Below are positions 1 to 10,641 of a stretch of 64,000 bases of DNA, one piece after another. Each line of letters opens with the position of its first letter. Positions within the stretch are counted from its first letter, which is position 1. Made by a program: the position numbers and the translations under genes. Origin of the DNA: Hordeum vulgare subsp. vulgare (taxonomy: Eukaryota > Streptophyta > Magnoliopsida > Poales > Poaceae); the NCBI RefSeq assembly GCF_904849725.1, contig NC_058519.1, forward strand, positions 22,427,267-22,491,266, given 5' to 3'. The notes beneath the pieces were generated by a model, which did no database searches, had not been told where the DNA came from, and saw only the letters and a list, made by a program, of their open reading frames with translations.

Positions 1-420
1 TTGTTATGCATTAGGGAAAGAAGGAATAGCGACCATCATCGACGGTCAAAAAATCAGGTGAGGGAGTGTCCACCATACATGAGAGAAGAAGAATGCCGAC
101 TGTTGTTGTGGGGGTTGCTTCTCCTTCTTCTCTTTGTGCTAGATATTTGTTATGCACTAGGGGAAGAAGGAGTAGCGACCATCATCGACGGTCGAAAAAT
201 CAGGTGAGGGAGTGTCCACCATACATGAGAGAAGAAGAATGTCGACTGTTGCTGTGGGGGGTCGTTTCTCCTTCTTCTCCTTGTGCTAGATATTGGTTAT
301 GCACTAGGGGAAGTAGGAGTAGCGACCATCATCGACGGTTGAAAAATCAGGTGAGCTAGTGTCCACCATATATGAGAGAAGAAGAATGTCATCTCTTATT
401 GTGGGGGTCGCTTCTACTTC
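1..420. repeat. 146-bp tandem repeat, about 2.8 copies
   Basis: Copies begin near 3, 149 and 296, each starting GTTATGCACTAGG-like and containing GACCATCATCGACGGT and the purine tract GAGAGAAGAAGAATG. The array continues past the left edge of the window. It lies between the (unseen) transposase gene and the ORF2 module of element A. Short overlapping reading frames across it are by-products of the repeat and not genes. Confidence 0.8.
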
Positions 421-1954
421 CAAAGAGATTGTCCATTTTGTACACGAAGTGCATCCAGTTTTTAACGTAACCCTCTCAACTTTCTCGCACATGCTATGTG
501 GGTGAAATGATGCTAGCATGCCAACTTTCAACATTTTCAGAGTTCATTTGTAGTGCTTTTCAAATTCAGGGTCAACAAGCTCAAAAAAAAATAAGTAAAT
601 GCACGAAGAATACCAAATGAAGTCAGAAATTGTTGAAATTTTGTGATGTGCCTTTGAATGGTGCATTTTGAACACACAAAAAGTATGGAGTTCAAATAAG
701 TTCAAAAAAATGAAATCCCTTTGTAAGAGATTTGTTCTCGTTCGAAACCCTCATACTTCGAGAGAGATTGTCCGTTTTGTACACGAAGTGCATCCAGTTT
801 TTGTCGTAGCCCTCTCAACTTTTTAACACATGCTATGTGGGTGAAATAATGATAGCATGCCAACTTTCAACATTTTCATAGTTCATTTGTAGTGCTTTTC
901 AATTTCAGGGTCAACTAGCTCAAAAAAAATGTAAATGCACGAAGAATACCAAATGAAGTCAGAAATTGTTGAAATTTTGTGATGTCACTTTTAATGGTGC
1001 ATTTTGAACACACAAAAAGTATGGAGTTCAAATAAGTTCAAAAAAATGAAATCCCTTTGTAAGAGATGAGTTCTTGTTCGAAACCCTCATACTTCGAGAG
1101 AGATTGTCCGTTTTGTACACGAAGTGTATCCAGTTTTTGTCGTAGCCCTCTCAACTTTTGAACACATTCTATGTGGGTGAAATGATGATAGCATGCCAAC
1201 TTTCAACATTTTCAGAGTTAATTTGTAGTGCTTTTCAATTTCAGGGTCAACTAGCTCAAAAAAAATAAGTAAATCCACGAAGAATACCAAATGAAGTCAG
1301 AAATTGTTGAAATTTTGTGATGTGCCTTTGAATGGTGCATTTTGAACACACAAAAAGTATGGAGTTCAAATAAGTTCAAAAAAATGAGATCCCTTTGTAA
1401 GAGATGAGTTCTCGTTCGAAACCCTCATACTTCGAGAGAGATTGTCCGTTTTGTACACGAAGTGCATCCAGTTTTTGTCGTAGCCCTCTCAACTTTTTAA
1501 CACATGCTATGTGGGTGAAATGATGATAGCATGCCAACTTTCAACATTTTCAGAGTTAATTTGTAGTGCTTTTCAATTTCAGGGTCAACTAGCTCAAAAA
1601 AAAATAAGTAAATGCACGAAGAATACCAAATGAAGTCAGAAATTGTTGAAATTTTGTGATGTGCCTTTGAATGGTGCATTTTGAACACACAAAAAGTATG
1701 GAGTTCAAATAAGTTCAAAAAAATGAAATCCCTTTGTAAGAGATGAGTTCTCGTTCGAAACCCTAATACTTCGAGAGAGATTGTCCGTTTTGTACACAAA
1801 GTGCATCGAGTTTTTGTCGTAGCCCTCTCAACTTTTTAACACATGTTATGTGGGTGAAATGATGATAACATGCCAACTTTCAACATTTTCAGAGTTAATT
1901 TGTAGTGCTTTTCAATTTCAGGGTCAACTAGCTCAAAAAAAAATAAGTTAATCG
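421..1954. repeat. 338-bp tandem array of CACTA element A, about 4.5 copies
   Basis: The marker AGATTGTCCGTTTTGTACAC recurs at about 425, 765, 1101, 1439 and 1778, a period of 336-340 bp. Copies are highly similar and carry blocks such as ATGCTATGTGGGTGAAATGATG. The same unit occurs in reverse orientation in element C at about 29190-29800, which supports A and C being one family. I see no coding potential in it. Confidence 0.88.
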
Positions 1955-2969
1955 TTTGGATAGTCAAAATAATTACTTTTGAAAATTAAAAATAGTTTTG
2001 CATTATTTATTCAATTTCAAACACTTTTCATTATCATAGTTTTGTCAAATTCTCAAATATGCAAAATGACTTTTAATAAACATAGTTTTTAATTGAAAGT
2101 AGCAAAATAGTTAATAGTTTGGATAGTCAAAATAATTACTTTTGAAAATAGAAAATAGTTTTGCATTGTTTATTCAATTTCAAACACTTTTCATTATCAT
2201 AGTTTTGTCAAATTCTCAAATATGCAAAAAGAATTATAATAAACATAGTTTTTAATTGAAAATAACAAAATAGTTAATTGTTTGGATAGTCAAAATAATT
2301 ACTTTTGAAAATAGAAAATAGTTTTGAATTATTTATTCAATTTCAAACACTTTTCATTATCATAGTTTTGTCAAATTCTCAAATATGCAAAAAGAATTTT
2401 AATAAACATAGTTTTTAATTGAAAATAACAAAATAGTTAATAGTTTGGATAGTCAAAATAATTACTTTTGCAAATAGAAAATAGTTTTGAATTATTTATT
2501 CAATTTCAAACACTTTTCATTATCATAGTTTTGTCAAATTCTCAAATATGCAAAAAGAATTTTAATAAACATAGTTTTAATTGAAAATAACAAAATAGTT
2601 AATAGTTTGGATAGTCAAAATAATTACTTTTGAAAATAGAAAATAGTTTTGAATTATTTATTCAATTTCAAACACTTTTCATTATCATAGTTTTGTCAAA
2701 TTCTCAAATATGCAAAAAGAATTTTTAATAAACATAGTTTTTAATTGAAAATAACAAAATAGATAATAGTTTGGATAGTCAAAATAATTAATTTTGAAAA
2801 AAGAAAATAGTTTTGAATTCTTTATTCAATTTCAAACACTTTTCATTATCATAGTTTTATCAAATTCTCAAATATGCAAAAAGAATTTTTAATAAACATA
2901 GTTTTTAATTGAAAATAACAAAATAGATAATAGTTTGGATAGTCAAAATAATTAATTTTGAAAATAGAA
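1955..2969. repeat. 163-bp AT-rich tandem array, about 6 copies
   Basis: The marker TTTGGATAGTCAAAATAATT recurs at about 1955, 2118, 2281, 2443, 2605, 2769 and 2933, a regular 162-164-bp spacing. Units contain TTTCAAACACTTTTCATTATC and ATAAACATAGTTTTTAATTG. Copies differ by few substitutions and one- or two-base indels, so the array expanded recently. It is absent from the corresponding place in element C, where a small antisense gene lies instead. Confidence 0.88.
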
Positions 2970-2973
2970 AAAA

Positions 2974-3079
2974 ATTGAAACTATGTGAGAATTCATAAAG
3001 AAAATTCAATCTAAATTCAAAGTGAACTCACTTTGAATTCAGATTGAATTTTCTCCATAATTTCGAATATAGTTTCAAT
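2974..3079. repeat. imperfect palindrome (hairpin), arms of about 50 bp
   Basis: The left arm (about 2974-3024) starts ATTGAAACTAT and ends ATTCAAAGTGA. The right arm (about 3028-3079) is its near reverse complement, running from TCACTTTGAATTC to ATAGTTTCAAT. The core AAAATTCAATCTAAATTCAAAGTGA pairs with one mismatch; the outer part pairs less well. It sits exactly between the AT-rich array and the internal cluster of terminal-type repeats. It could be a remnant of a small foldback element or a cruciform-forming spacer; no target duplication was identified. Confidence 0.7.
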
Positions 3080-3155
3080 TTTCAGTGAGTTTAGGCCCGT
3101 AAGCCTGCTTTAGAGAGGAGCTCGACGGACAAGCTGCGACGGGGCTTATAAACAA

Positions 3156-3375
3156 GTGTTAGTCCCCCTCGCTGGGCGAGGTGGGACTAAACTTATCGTG
3201 CAGCCGAGGAGGGGCATTAGTCCCGGGTGGAGCCACGCCCCGGGACTAAAGACCCCCTTTAGTCCCGGCTGGAGCCACGCACCGGGACTAAAGACCCCCT
3301 GCCTCCCGCCTTCTAGTCTGCCCGAAAAAGGGCCTTTAGTCCCGGGTCGTGGCTCCACCCGGGACTAAAGATCCA
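3156..3375. repeat. internal cluster of CACTA terminal-type inverted repeats (element A)
   Basis: Inverted pairs of TTAGTCCCGG and CCGGGACTAAA flank short spacers containing GGAGCCACG. They are of the same kind as the subterminal repeats at 9324-9512 but lie some 6 kb inside the element, upstream of ORF2. Element C has the matching cluster at 28136-28292, and element B has its own version at 15648-15850. One more isolated pair lies at about 4855-4888. In CACTA elements such repeats are normally subterminal transposase-binding sites; their internal role is unknown. Confidence 0.85.
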
Positions 3376-3654
3376 CCTATATAAGCGGGACTTCGAAAAA
3401 TTCCAACCCAAATCGTCCATTTCTCTTCTTCTTCCTCTCGTTCTCCTGCCCGGCGTGGCACAGCGACGAACTCGACGACGCCGTCAGGCTGCCCGCCGTC
3501 GTGCTCGCCGCCGCCTGCCGTCCTCCTCGCCGTCACCATCGTCCTCCTCCCCGCGCGCCGCCCTCCTCGCCGCGCGCCGCCCTCCTCCTCGCGCGCGCCG
3601 TCGACACCTCCGGCCGGTAAGCCCCCCGCCCCCTCCTCCCCAACACTCCGGCCA

Positions 3655-4035
3655 GTAGAAGAAAATAAGAAAAAGGAGAAGAAAAGAAGAAAAAGGAGAA
3701 GAAAGGAAGAAAAAGGGAAGAAAAGAAGAAAAAGATTTTTTTGTCATTTAATTCCTATTGTTATTAGGTTTGTGCTAGATTATTAGGGTTATTAATATTT
3801 AGAATTAGGAAAAAGGAAAATAAGAAGAGGAGGAGGAGAAAAGAAGAAAAAGGAGAATAAGAAGAGGACGAGAGGAGAAGAAGAGGAAAAATAGAAGAAG
3901 AGGAGAAGTAGAAGAAGAGAAAAAATTAGAGGAGGAGGAGAGGAGAAGTAGAAGAAGAGAAGAGGAGAAGTAGTAGAAGAGGAGAAGTAGAAGTAGAAGA
4001 AGAAGTAGAAGAAGAGGAGAAATAGAAGATGAGGA
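3655..4035. repeat. purine-rich GAA/GGA tract and GC-rich leader
   Basis: The + strand is almost pure A/G for about 380 bases (AGAAGAAAAAGGAGAAG and variants), interrupted by an AT-rich segment near 3740-3800. It follows a GC-rich stretch (3430-3640). Element C carries the mirror situation on the opposite strand at 27110-27835. About 4060-4205 repeats a TGCTTAAGTGTTAATAG motif. No gene is supported here. Confidence 0.75.
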
Positions 4036-4246
4036 AAAATTAGTTTAGGATTACAAGAAGAAGAAATATTGTATAGTGTATATGCTTAAGTGTTAATAGT
4101 GTTTCTCAGATTATTGCTTAATTTTGCTATTATACATGCTTAAGTGTTAATAGTTTAATTTTGCTATTGTATATGCTTAAGTGTCAATAGTTTATTTTTA
4201 GCAAGAAAATTAATAGAACTAGTTTATTTTTTTAGTTCATTTTACG

Positions 4247-4648
4247 ATGCCTATCCCGCATCCTCGTCGTCGACTCGGCGGAGGACACCTGCTTGATCAG
4301 AGGGGCCCTGTCCGGGACTGGACTCCGCCTGGCTGGTATTGGGAGGTGCTACCTTCCGGGGGGCGTAGGTTGGTGAGGAGCCAGCCCGTCGTTGACTCGA
4401 TCCTTGTTTGGTGGCGGTCGCGTGGGCCAGTGAGGGTGCCGAGGCTTCCGGACACCGCAGAGGTGGTACGTCACCGTGTCAGCGAGGAGGATGAGCACGT
4501 CCGTCGCTACATGGTTGCGTTGGAGGGAAGGTTCGAGCATACCTGGCAGGTTCTTCGGGGATCTCACTGGAGCTATGATCCTGTGATGGTTCCTTCTCTT
4601 TGGGTGTCCACCGCCCGCGCAGATACCCGTCGAGCGCTACGGTTCTAG
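4247..4648 (+). CDS. CACTA-associated small ORF, 133 aa, function unknown
   Basis: An open frame from ATG (4247) to TAG gives a 133-residue arginine- and tryptophan-rich protein starting MPIPHPRRRLGGG and containing PPGWYWEVLPSGGRRLV and ILVWWRSRGPV. It has no signal peptide or membrane segment. It resembles hypothetical proteins that I associate with Triticeae CACTA elements; I know no function. It lies just upstream of ORF2 on the same strand and could be a separate gene or an upstream exon. In element C only a remnant of about 35 bp of this frame survives (about 26795-26835), so it is dispensable for that copy. Moderate confidence that it is or was coding, low confidence in any role. Confidence 0.5.
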   Translation: MPIPHPRRRLGGGHLLDQRGPVRDWTPPGWYWEVLPSGGRRLVRSQPVVDSILVWWRSRGPVRVPRLPDTAEVVRHRVSEEDEHVRRYMVALEGRFEHTWQVLRGSHWSYDPVMVPSLWVSTARADTRRALRF

Positions 4649-4964
4649 ATGTATCAGTGATGCTATATGTATGATAGTATTCGAGGAGTATTAGTGATAA
4701 TATTCGACGATGTACGGACAAAAGAGATGATGTATTTGCTTATAATTGAATGCATGCTAATTTGAATACTACTTTATTTTACGATTTGGTTTTGCTTATT
4801 GAATGCTCAAATTGGAAAAGTACTCCTACTTTGAATACTATGCAGAAATCTAGGAGTCCCGGGTGGAGCCACGACCCGGGACTAAAGTTGTTTTGGAATG
4901 GAGTTCCTGATAGAATAATTCTTTTTTGGTACAAAGGTTATGAGAATCCGTTTTTTGCAGAACT

Positions 4965-7900
4965 ATGGATCCACATATCAGGAACCTCGAAGAGGAAGAA
5001 CTTCTCGAAGATATAATCAAAGACGGCCCCGACGTTCAACCAGCTGAATCTCCGTCGTCATATCTAAACCCCGACGTTGGAATGGAGGTCGAGTGACACG
5101 AAGATGAAGCCGATGGGGCAGGAGATAGGTCCAATGACACAGAAGGTGATAGCTCCACTGATGGAGAAGCCGGTGGAGAAGCCGGTGAAGAAATAATAAA
5201 GTCCGGCGAGGTATACATATGAAGTTCGACTATCACATGTAATATGTGAAAAATATTGGAGATAGCTCTATATTGTATACATATAAATTCATTTGATGAA
5301 TGTTTCTCCCTCTTAGGCCTCCACATCGAGCAAAACTACGAAACGAGGCCCGACTAGAAAGTTGGATTCACGGACGCATTACACCTTTGAGGTGATATTG
5401 CCTACGGGCGAACCAAAGCTTCCTAAGAATGATGCTGACACATTCAAGAAGCAATGCGGAGTTCTCATTAGGGATCACGTCCCGATCAGCGTTCGGGAGT
5501 GGAACAAGCGCAAAGGGGCAGCCGATAGTGACTATGTCGCCGAAAGGTACAAAGATAATCTTTGGAATGATCTCATGTCACATTTCAACCTGCCAGAATG
5601 TGAGAATGAAGACGCCGCAGACAAACTGAGGGCCAAAGTCAAGCAGTGGACTCTAAAGAAGACGGCCGAACTGTTCCGTAGCTGGAAGAAGAAGCTATGG
5701 AAAAACTATCTGAAGACAAAGAAAGTGCCAGTATTCGAGGGGTATCTAGCCAAGCAGGCGAATCACTGGAAGGCATTTCAAGAGTACAAGGAGTCAGAAG
5801 ATGCCCATACATTATCAGAAAAGAACAAGATAAATGCTGACAAGAAGAAATATCACCACAAGCTGGGGCCAGGGGGCTATGAGACTGCCATCCCAAAGTG
5901 GGATAAGAAAGAGCAAGATCTGCTAGATAAAGGCATCGTACCTGAACCACTCCGTGATGAGTGGGAATTGAGAGCAAGAAATTGGTTCCTTGCGCATGGT
6001 GGGTCGTACGACGAAAAAACAGGGGACCTCATCTGCAGTGACGGTCTTAGGATACCCAGGGAGAATTGGAAAAGGATAGTGAAAGAAATTAAGGAGGGAA
6101 AAAGAAAGTTCACTGCAGATAGAGAGAACGATTTGCTCACACTGGTCCTCGGCAATGACGAACATGGAGGACGAATGCGAGGCTTCAGTCCTTCTTACCC
6201 GTGGTGGCTTGGGTTTGCCAGAGACCAAGACACTTACAGAAGTCGAGAGAGAGCAAAGAAGCGGCAGCAGGATGAGGAGAATGACAAGTTCAACCAGTTG
6301 CTTGCCAGGATTAACGAGCAACAGAAGCAGATTGATGAGCTTAGAGGAGTAGCGTGCCAGGAAGATCCTGCACTTGATATTACCGGCGCCCCATCTAAGC
6401 GGAAAAGCAGCGTGGCTGAATCTGAGGCCCCGCCCGACGATGCACGAAGAATGATAGAGGGCGGTCCCGGCTACCCCGTGGATGGAATCAAGGAGTCAAC
6501 ATCATGTGAACTCCATCAGAAGTTCAAGAACATATCCATGAAGGTGGCCATCGGACAAGCTTTACCTTCTGGCCCTGATGCACGCTGGCATGGCCGTGAG
6601 ATTCCAGTTGGCTTTGCTAAAGTCGGGGTGGATGAAATCATGACGGGGTTTCATGATATGGAGCTCGACATAGCTGGACCCGAAGATGAGAGGACACTCG
6701 GAGAAGTACTGGGTGGAGTCATCCTATGGGACAAGAACTACATCAAGATTCCAGGCTCGGCCCCAAGGACAACACCGCCTCCGAGTCTTCGCAGGTCACC
6801 TACACCTCCATTACCTCCAAGCCCTCCACATGACGTTGGCCAGCACAACACGAGTCCATCTCGATCACCGCCGCCGGACTTGGGTCGTCCGTCTCCGCCG
6901 CCGCCCGCACAGGATACTAACCGGAAGCGTGCCACCAAGAACGCTCCGCCGACAATTCCTAAGCGACGGAGCCCCCCAAAGCGCAAACGGTCGCCCCTCC
7001 CAAAGGTACCTCATGCTAATCTTTCTATCAAACCTGATGATCGTACCCCCGAGGAAAACGCCAGGATAGCAATGGAACATCATGATGCGCAGATAAAAAA
7101 GAAGGAACCCGAGCCCCGCCCGGAATACACCGAGAAGCAAATAGCATGGGCAAAAGACTTCACGACCCTTCCATCACAGTATGACTTACACCATAAGCCT
7201 GATGACTATACACGCACATTGCAGAAGGAAGTGAAAAAGAGCAGTTCACGTGCAAGCCCTCCACATGACGTCGTCCAGCACAACACGAGTCCATCTCGAT
7301 CACCGCCGCCGGACTTGGTTCGTCCGTCGCCGTCGCCGCCCGCTCCGGACACTAAGCGGGAGCGTGCCACCAAGAACGCTCCGCCGACGATTCCTAAGCC
7401 ACAGAGCACCCCAAAGCGCAAACGGTCGCCCCTCCCAAAGGTACGTCATGCTAATCTTCCTATCAGACCTTATGACTTACACCATAAGCCTGATGACTAT
7501 ACACGCACATTGCAGAAGGAAGTGAAAAAGAGCAGATCACGTGCAAGTGCAAGTGGGAGAAAATCAAGTTCAACTACAAGCAAGAAAAAATCGGACGTTC
7601 CTCAGCTTGGACAACAGGCCAAACAGTCGATCCCACCCCTCAAGGTGTTAACCGAGAATGTTCCCCCTCCGGTGCAGGGGCTAGCTTTTGAAATAGCAAA
7701 GGACTGGGCGGCTCAATGGGGTGTCTCGGTTGAAGATGTTCTGGCTTCCCAAGACGACAGGTTACCCAAAGCTGTGGTAGCCCCTAAGCCACAGTTTGTC
7801 ATGGGAGAGCCTTTGGTCAGCAAAGATGATCTCCCAACAAATATGCGTCACTTGCATACATGGTACTTAAGTGAAGCAAAGAATGGGGGAACGATGATCG

Positions 7901-9075
7901 TGCTGAGTGTCCCACGGGAGTACTACGGCCGCCCCGAAGAAATCCATATCGATTTTGATGTACTCTTCCGGATGTACAATGGCGACGCCCTCGACAAATC
8001 GCTTATGAGTTGCTATTGTCTGTAAGTTTTTCAATTCGTTGTCTACATATAACTTGTTTAGTTATTTCAATTCATTGTCTATATATAACTTGTACTCTAT
8101 TATTATGCAGAATAAAGATTCTGGATTGTAAAGGTAAGAGCATCCTAAATATTGGGTTTATTGACCCAGATAAAATACATATAGTGACGCTAACTGATAA
8201 ACCCAAGGAGACGGAGGAAAACCTTCTAAGGTTTCTAACAGATCAAAATTTCTGTGACCACATACTGTTTCCATACAACTTCAGGTGAGGGTCTTTACTC
8301 TGTTGTGTCCATTCACTTATAAGTGTAATTGATAAGTTACTGACACACACACACATATATATATATACATGTGCAGCTTCCATTGGATTCTGTTGGACAT
8401 TCAAATTGATAAGGGAAGAGTTGATGCCTTCGACCCATTATGGTGACCCTTGGAACAGTTCCAAAGCCTGCAGGACATGCTCCAAGGGTAATTTCAATCA
8501 TTCTTGCGCTCTATCGTTTCTTTCGATGATTTTTCGATATATCAATTAATGAAAAACTTAGCAAATCATTATCCTTGTCGGGCAGGGTTTGGAAGCGGTT
8601 CAAGTGCGTGACTCCCGGTAACTTTCCTGAGAAGCTGGCCATTAGAGCGGCTCAGGTAAGTAGTAGTATGATATACTTCTATTTTCAATACATTTATGAT
8701 GCTAGATTATTATTTTGATTATATATATTCTATTCTCGTAAAGTGCGACCAGCAGCCACGGGGAACGCATCTATGCGGATACTATGTTTGCGAGACCATT
8801 CGCACGTTTACCCCTGAGCACAAGGATCACAGATTTGACGTAAGCAATGAACATTCACACCTCTATTTTTACCCGTCATTCTTTGTTATCATGATTTATA
8901 TTCATATTCATCTCCTCTTCTTATATAGTACACGGCCATGAGGACGAATGTCCTACCAGAGCAACGCGCGATTGCTGTTGCAGAGGAGCTTGCGACCTTT
9001 TTGAGGACGGAAGCTATAGATGACAAAGGACGATTTAGTGTAGCTAGGGGCCATTACCGATGTTCGTCCATGTAA
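4965..9075 (+). pseudogene. CACTA ORF2 with Ulp1-like C48 protease domain, seven exons, two nonsense codons
   Basis: Predicted exons are 4965-5210, 5317-8021, 8111-8284, 8377-8487, 8586-8655, 8744-8839 and 8929-9075; all introns are GT-AG and all phases agree, giving about 1182 codons. Exon 1 is acidic (starts MDPHIRNLEEEELLED). Exon 2 holds a basic coiled N-terminal part, a DUF8039-like region (about residues 380-470, from GGPGYPVDGIKES) and two proline/serine-rich repeats with TIPKRRSPPKRKRS-type basic motifs, possibly nuclear localisation signals. Exons 3-7 encode a C48-type protease: FHWILLDI (His), VDAFDPLW (Asp) and QQPRGTHLCGYYVC (Gln...Cys). In-frame TGA codons at 5094-5096 (CGA in element C) and 8444-8446 (AGA in C) break it. 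Proteases of this family act on SUMO or similar conjugates; a role in transposition or silencing escape is inference. Confidence 0.85.
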
Positions 9076-9323
9076 TCGAATAGACGGGCTCTAGTCCCGA
9101 TAATTCAGATCTTCATATAATTGTATATATATGCTCGTTTGTAAGATAAGTTAATCTTATATATATATGCATAGTTATTTATATTTAAATTATATGAAAA
9201 CTAATTCCCGAACACCAAACGAGGCATCACGTTAATCTCCCGAACACCTAAACCCTAAAACCCAAAAACCCAAAAATAATTTCATTCAAAAAAAACACCA
9301 AAAATAAGCAAAATCTGAAACTC

Positions 9324-9512
9324 TTTAGTCCCGGTCCGTGTAACGAGCCGGGACTAAAGGGCCTGCCCCTGGGGCGCTACGAGGCGCCCACGTGGAGCAC
9401 CTTTAGTCCCGGCTTGTAACAGGGCCGGGACTAAAGGTTAGGCCTTTAGTCCCGCCCCTTTAGTCCCGGTTGGTGAACCGGGACTAAAGCCCCTTACGGG
9501 CCGGGGCTAAAG
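9324..9512. repeat. 3' subterminal inverted repeats of CACTA element A
   Basis: About five copies of TTTAGTCCCGG or its complement, arranged as inverted pairs around short spacers, followed by the terminal CCACTAGTG. The matching end of element C (22118-22310) is nearly identical in reverse. In En/Spm-type elements such repeats bind the element-encoded proteins. Confidence 0.9.
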
Positions 9513-9530
9513 GCCCAGTCCCCACTAGTG

Positions 9531-10174
9531 ACCCAACTTTACATAAAAGACAGAACCCACCTATTGGATTTTGAGTAAGATTTTCCCTAGCCTATGCTTC
9601 TGCGCTAAACATGAGAAATCTCTTTTGAACTGCCTTCTGCAAACGTACACATTATTGCTCAAAAAAATGGTGTTACTTGCGAATTCAGACTCTTTTCTAT
9701 TTTGGGGCTCTTTGATGCTCTTCACAAATGTGCACCAAGAACGATATATAACATCATCAACACAGTATCCTTTTGTGTATTAATGCCAATTGATAATGTA
9801 GTTGCATACCCCGCAAAAAAAAATATAGTGTAGTTGCAAGCTGGAGCATCACCATTAGCAAGCCTAGCAAACAAATGAAATCGTTGCAACACATTGATAT
9901 CATTTAGAGTATCCGTCATACCAAAAAAGCAATGCAAAATTCATAAATCATGTGAAGTGACGGCCTCTAGCACAATTGTTGCATTACAAGACTTGCCACA
10001 ATACATTCCCTGCCATGCTTTTAGGCAAAAAAAATGAAACGGACTTAGGCAATTTTTCCAAGTCCAATGCATACAATCTGTGCTTCCTAGCATGCCAGGC
10101 CAACCTTTTCTTTCGTTAAATGCCATCAATTTTTTTGTGTCTTCCTCGGTCGATGCCCGAAGATATTTAGGACC
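9531..10174 (-). pseudogene. PIF/Harbinger transposase, C-terminal half (interrupted by CACTA B)
   Basis: On the - strand the sequence reads as a plant PIF/Harbinger-type transposase (Plant_tran/DDE_Tnp4 family): PKYLRASTEEDTKKL, then WPGMLGSTDCMHWTWKNC (first catalytic Asp region), ATIVLEAVTSHDL, FFGMTDTLNDINVLQR (second Asp region) and LARLANGDAPACNYTI. Frameshifts and stops separate these blocks, and a short insertion of about 20 bases sits between CMHWTWKNC and the following AWQGMYCGKS block. Towards 9540 the similarity fades and the sequence abuts the end of CACTA element A, which probably truncates it. The N-terminal half is at 18461-19384; both halves were one gene before element B inserted. 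It is a dead relic. Confidence 0.82.
10172..10174. other. target-site duplication ACC, left copy (CACTA B)
   Basis: ACC directly precedes CACTAGTGG at 10175 and recurs at 18458-18460 after the right end, as expected for a 3-bp CACTA duplication. Removing the element and one copy restores the Harbinger reading frame. Confidence 0.9.
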
Positions 10175-10186
10175 CACTAGTGGAAA

Positions 10187-10395
10187 AAGGGCCTTTGGTC
10201 GCGGTTCGCAACTGCCATTAGTCGCGGTTGCGCAACCGCGACCAAATAGGCGCGACTAAAGGCCCCCCCCCCCCCTGTAGTCGCGGTTGCTTAAGAACCG
10301 CAACTAAAGGCCCGTCCACGTGGGCGCCAGGCGGCCGTCGGGGCGGAGGACCTTTAGTCGCGGTTCTTCTGGCCAACCGCGACTAAAGGCCGCCA
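10187..10395. repeat. 3' subterminal inverted repeats of CACTA B with poly-C runs
   Basis: Inverted pairs of TTTAGTCGCGGTT and AACCGCGACTAAA (variants TTGGTCGCGG and GTAGTCGCGG) lie around short loops. Runs of 13-15 C occur near 10263-10277 and 10405-10419. No gene overlaps them. Confidence 0.88.
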
Positions 10396-10641
10396 CAGGG
10401 TTTACCCCCCCCCCCCCCTAAACCTGTTTTCTGTTTAATTTGTATTGTTTTATTTCTTTTGTGCTTTATTTTAATTTTGAAGGAGTTTCACATATTCTAC
10501 GGTACTACATACATGCATATGAATGTACAATTTCAAACAAATTTGAAATTAGAACCAAAAAGAATTCAAGAGGAATATACAATATATATTCAATATCATC
10601 GGATGACCATATACAATTTTGAACAAGTTTCCATGCATAAT

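Larger units (their letters stand above)
1..9530 (+). mobile_element. CACTA (En/Spm) DNA transposon A, 3' part only
   Basis: The right end is a CACTA terminus: the last bases read CCACTAGTG (rightmost base 9530), preceded by several inverted pairs of TTTAGTCCCGG and CCGGGACTAAA. The element runs leftwards out of the window, so its 5' terminus and TNP2 transposase are not visible. In order it holds a 146-bp array, a 338-bp array, a 163-bp AT-rich array, a hairpin, an internal cluster of terminal-type repeats, a small ORF and the seven-exon ORF2/Ulp1 gene. Element C (22099-33761) is the same family in opposite orientation and shows what the missing part should contain. The base triplet after the end is ACC; the partner target duplication lies outside the window. 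The end abuts a Harbinger transposase relic, so A probably inserted into it. Confidence 0.88.

Noticed and set aside
421..2969. CRISPR-like array of regular repeats
   Set aside because: The repeats are adjacent tandem units of 163-338 bp without unique spacers, inside a eukaryotic DNA transposon.
8444..8446. Reading the TGA in the element A protease as selenocysteine or programmed read-through
   Set aside because: The sister copy has AGA here and the gene has another stop; a plain nonsense mutation is simpler, and land plants lack selenocysteine insertion.
9531..10174. Functional gene downstream of CACTA A
   Set aside because: Frameshifts, stops and the CACTA B insertion show that it is a transposase relic.
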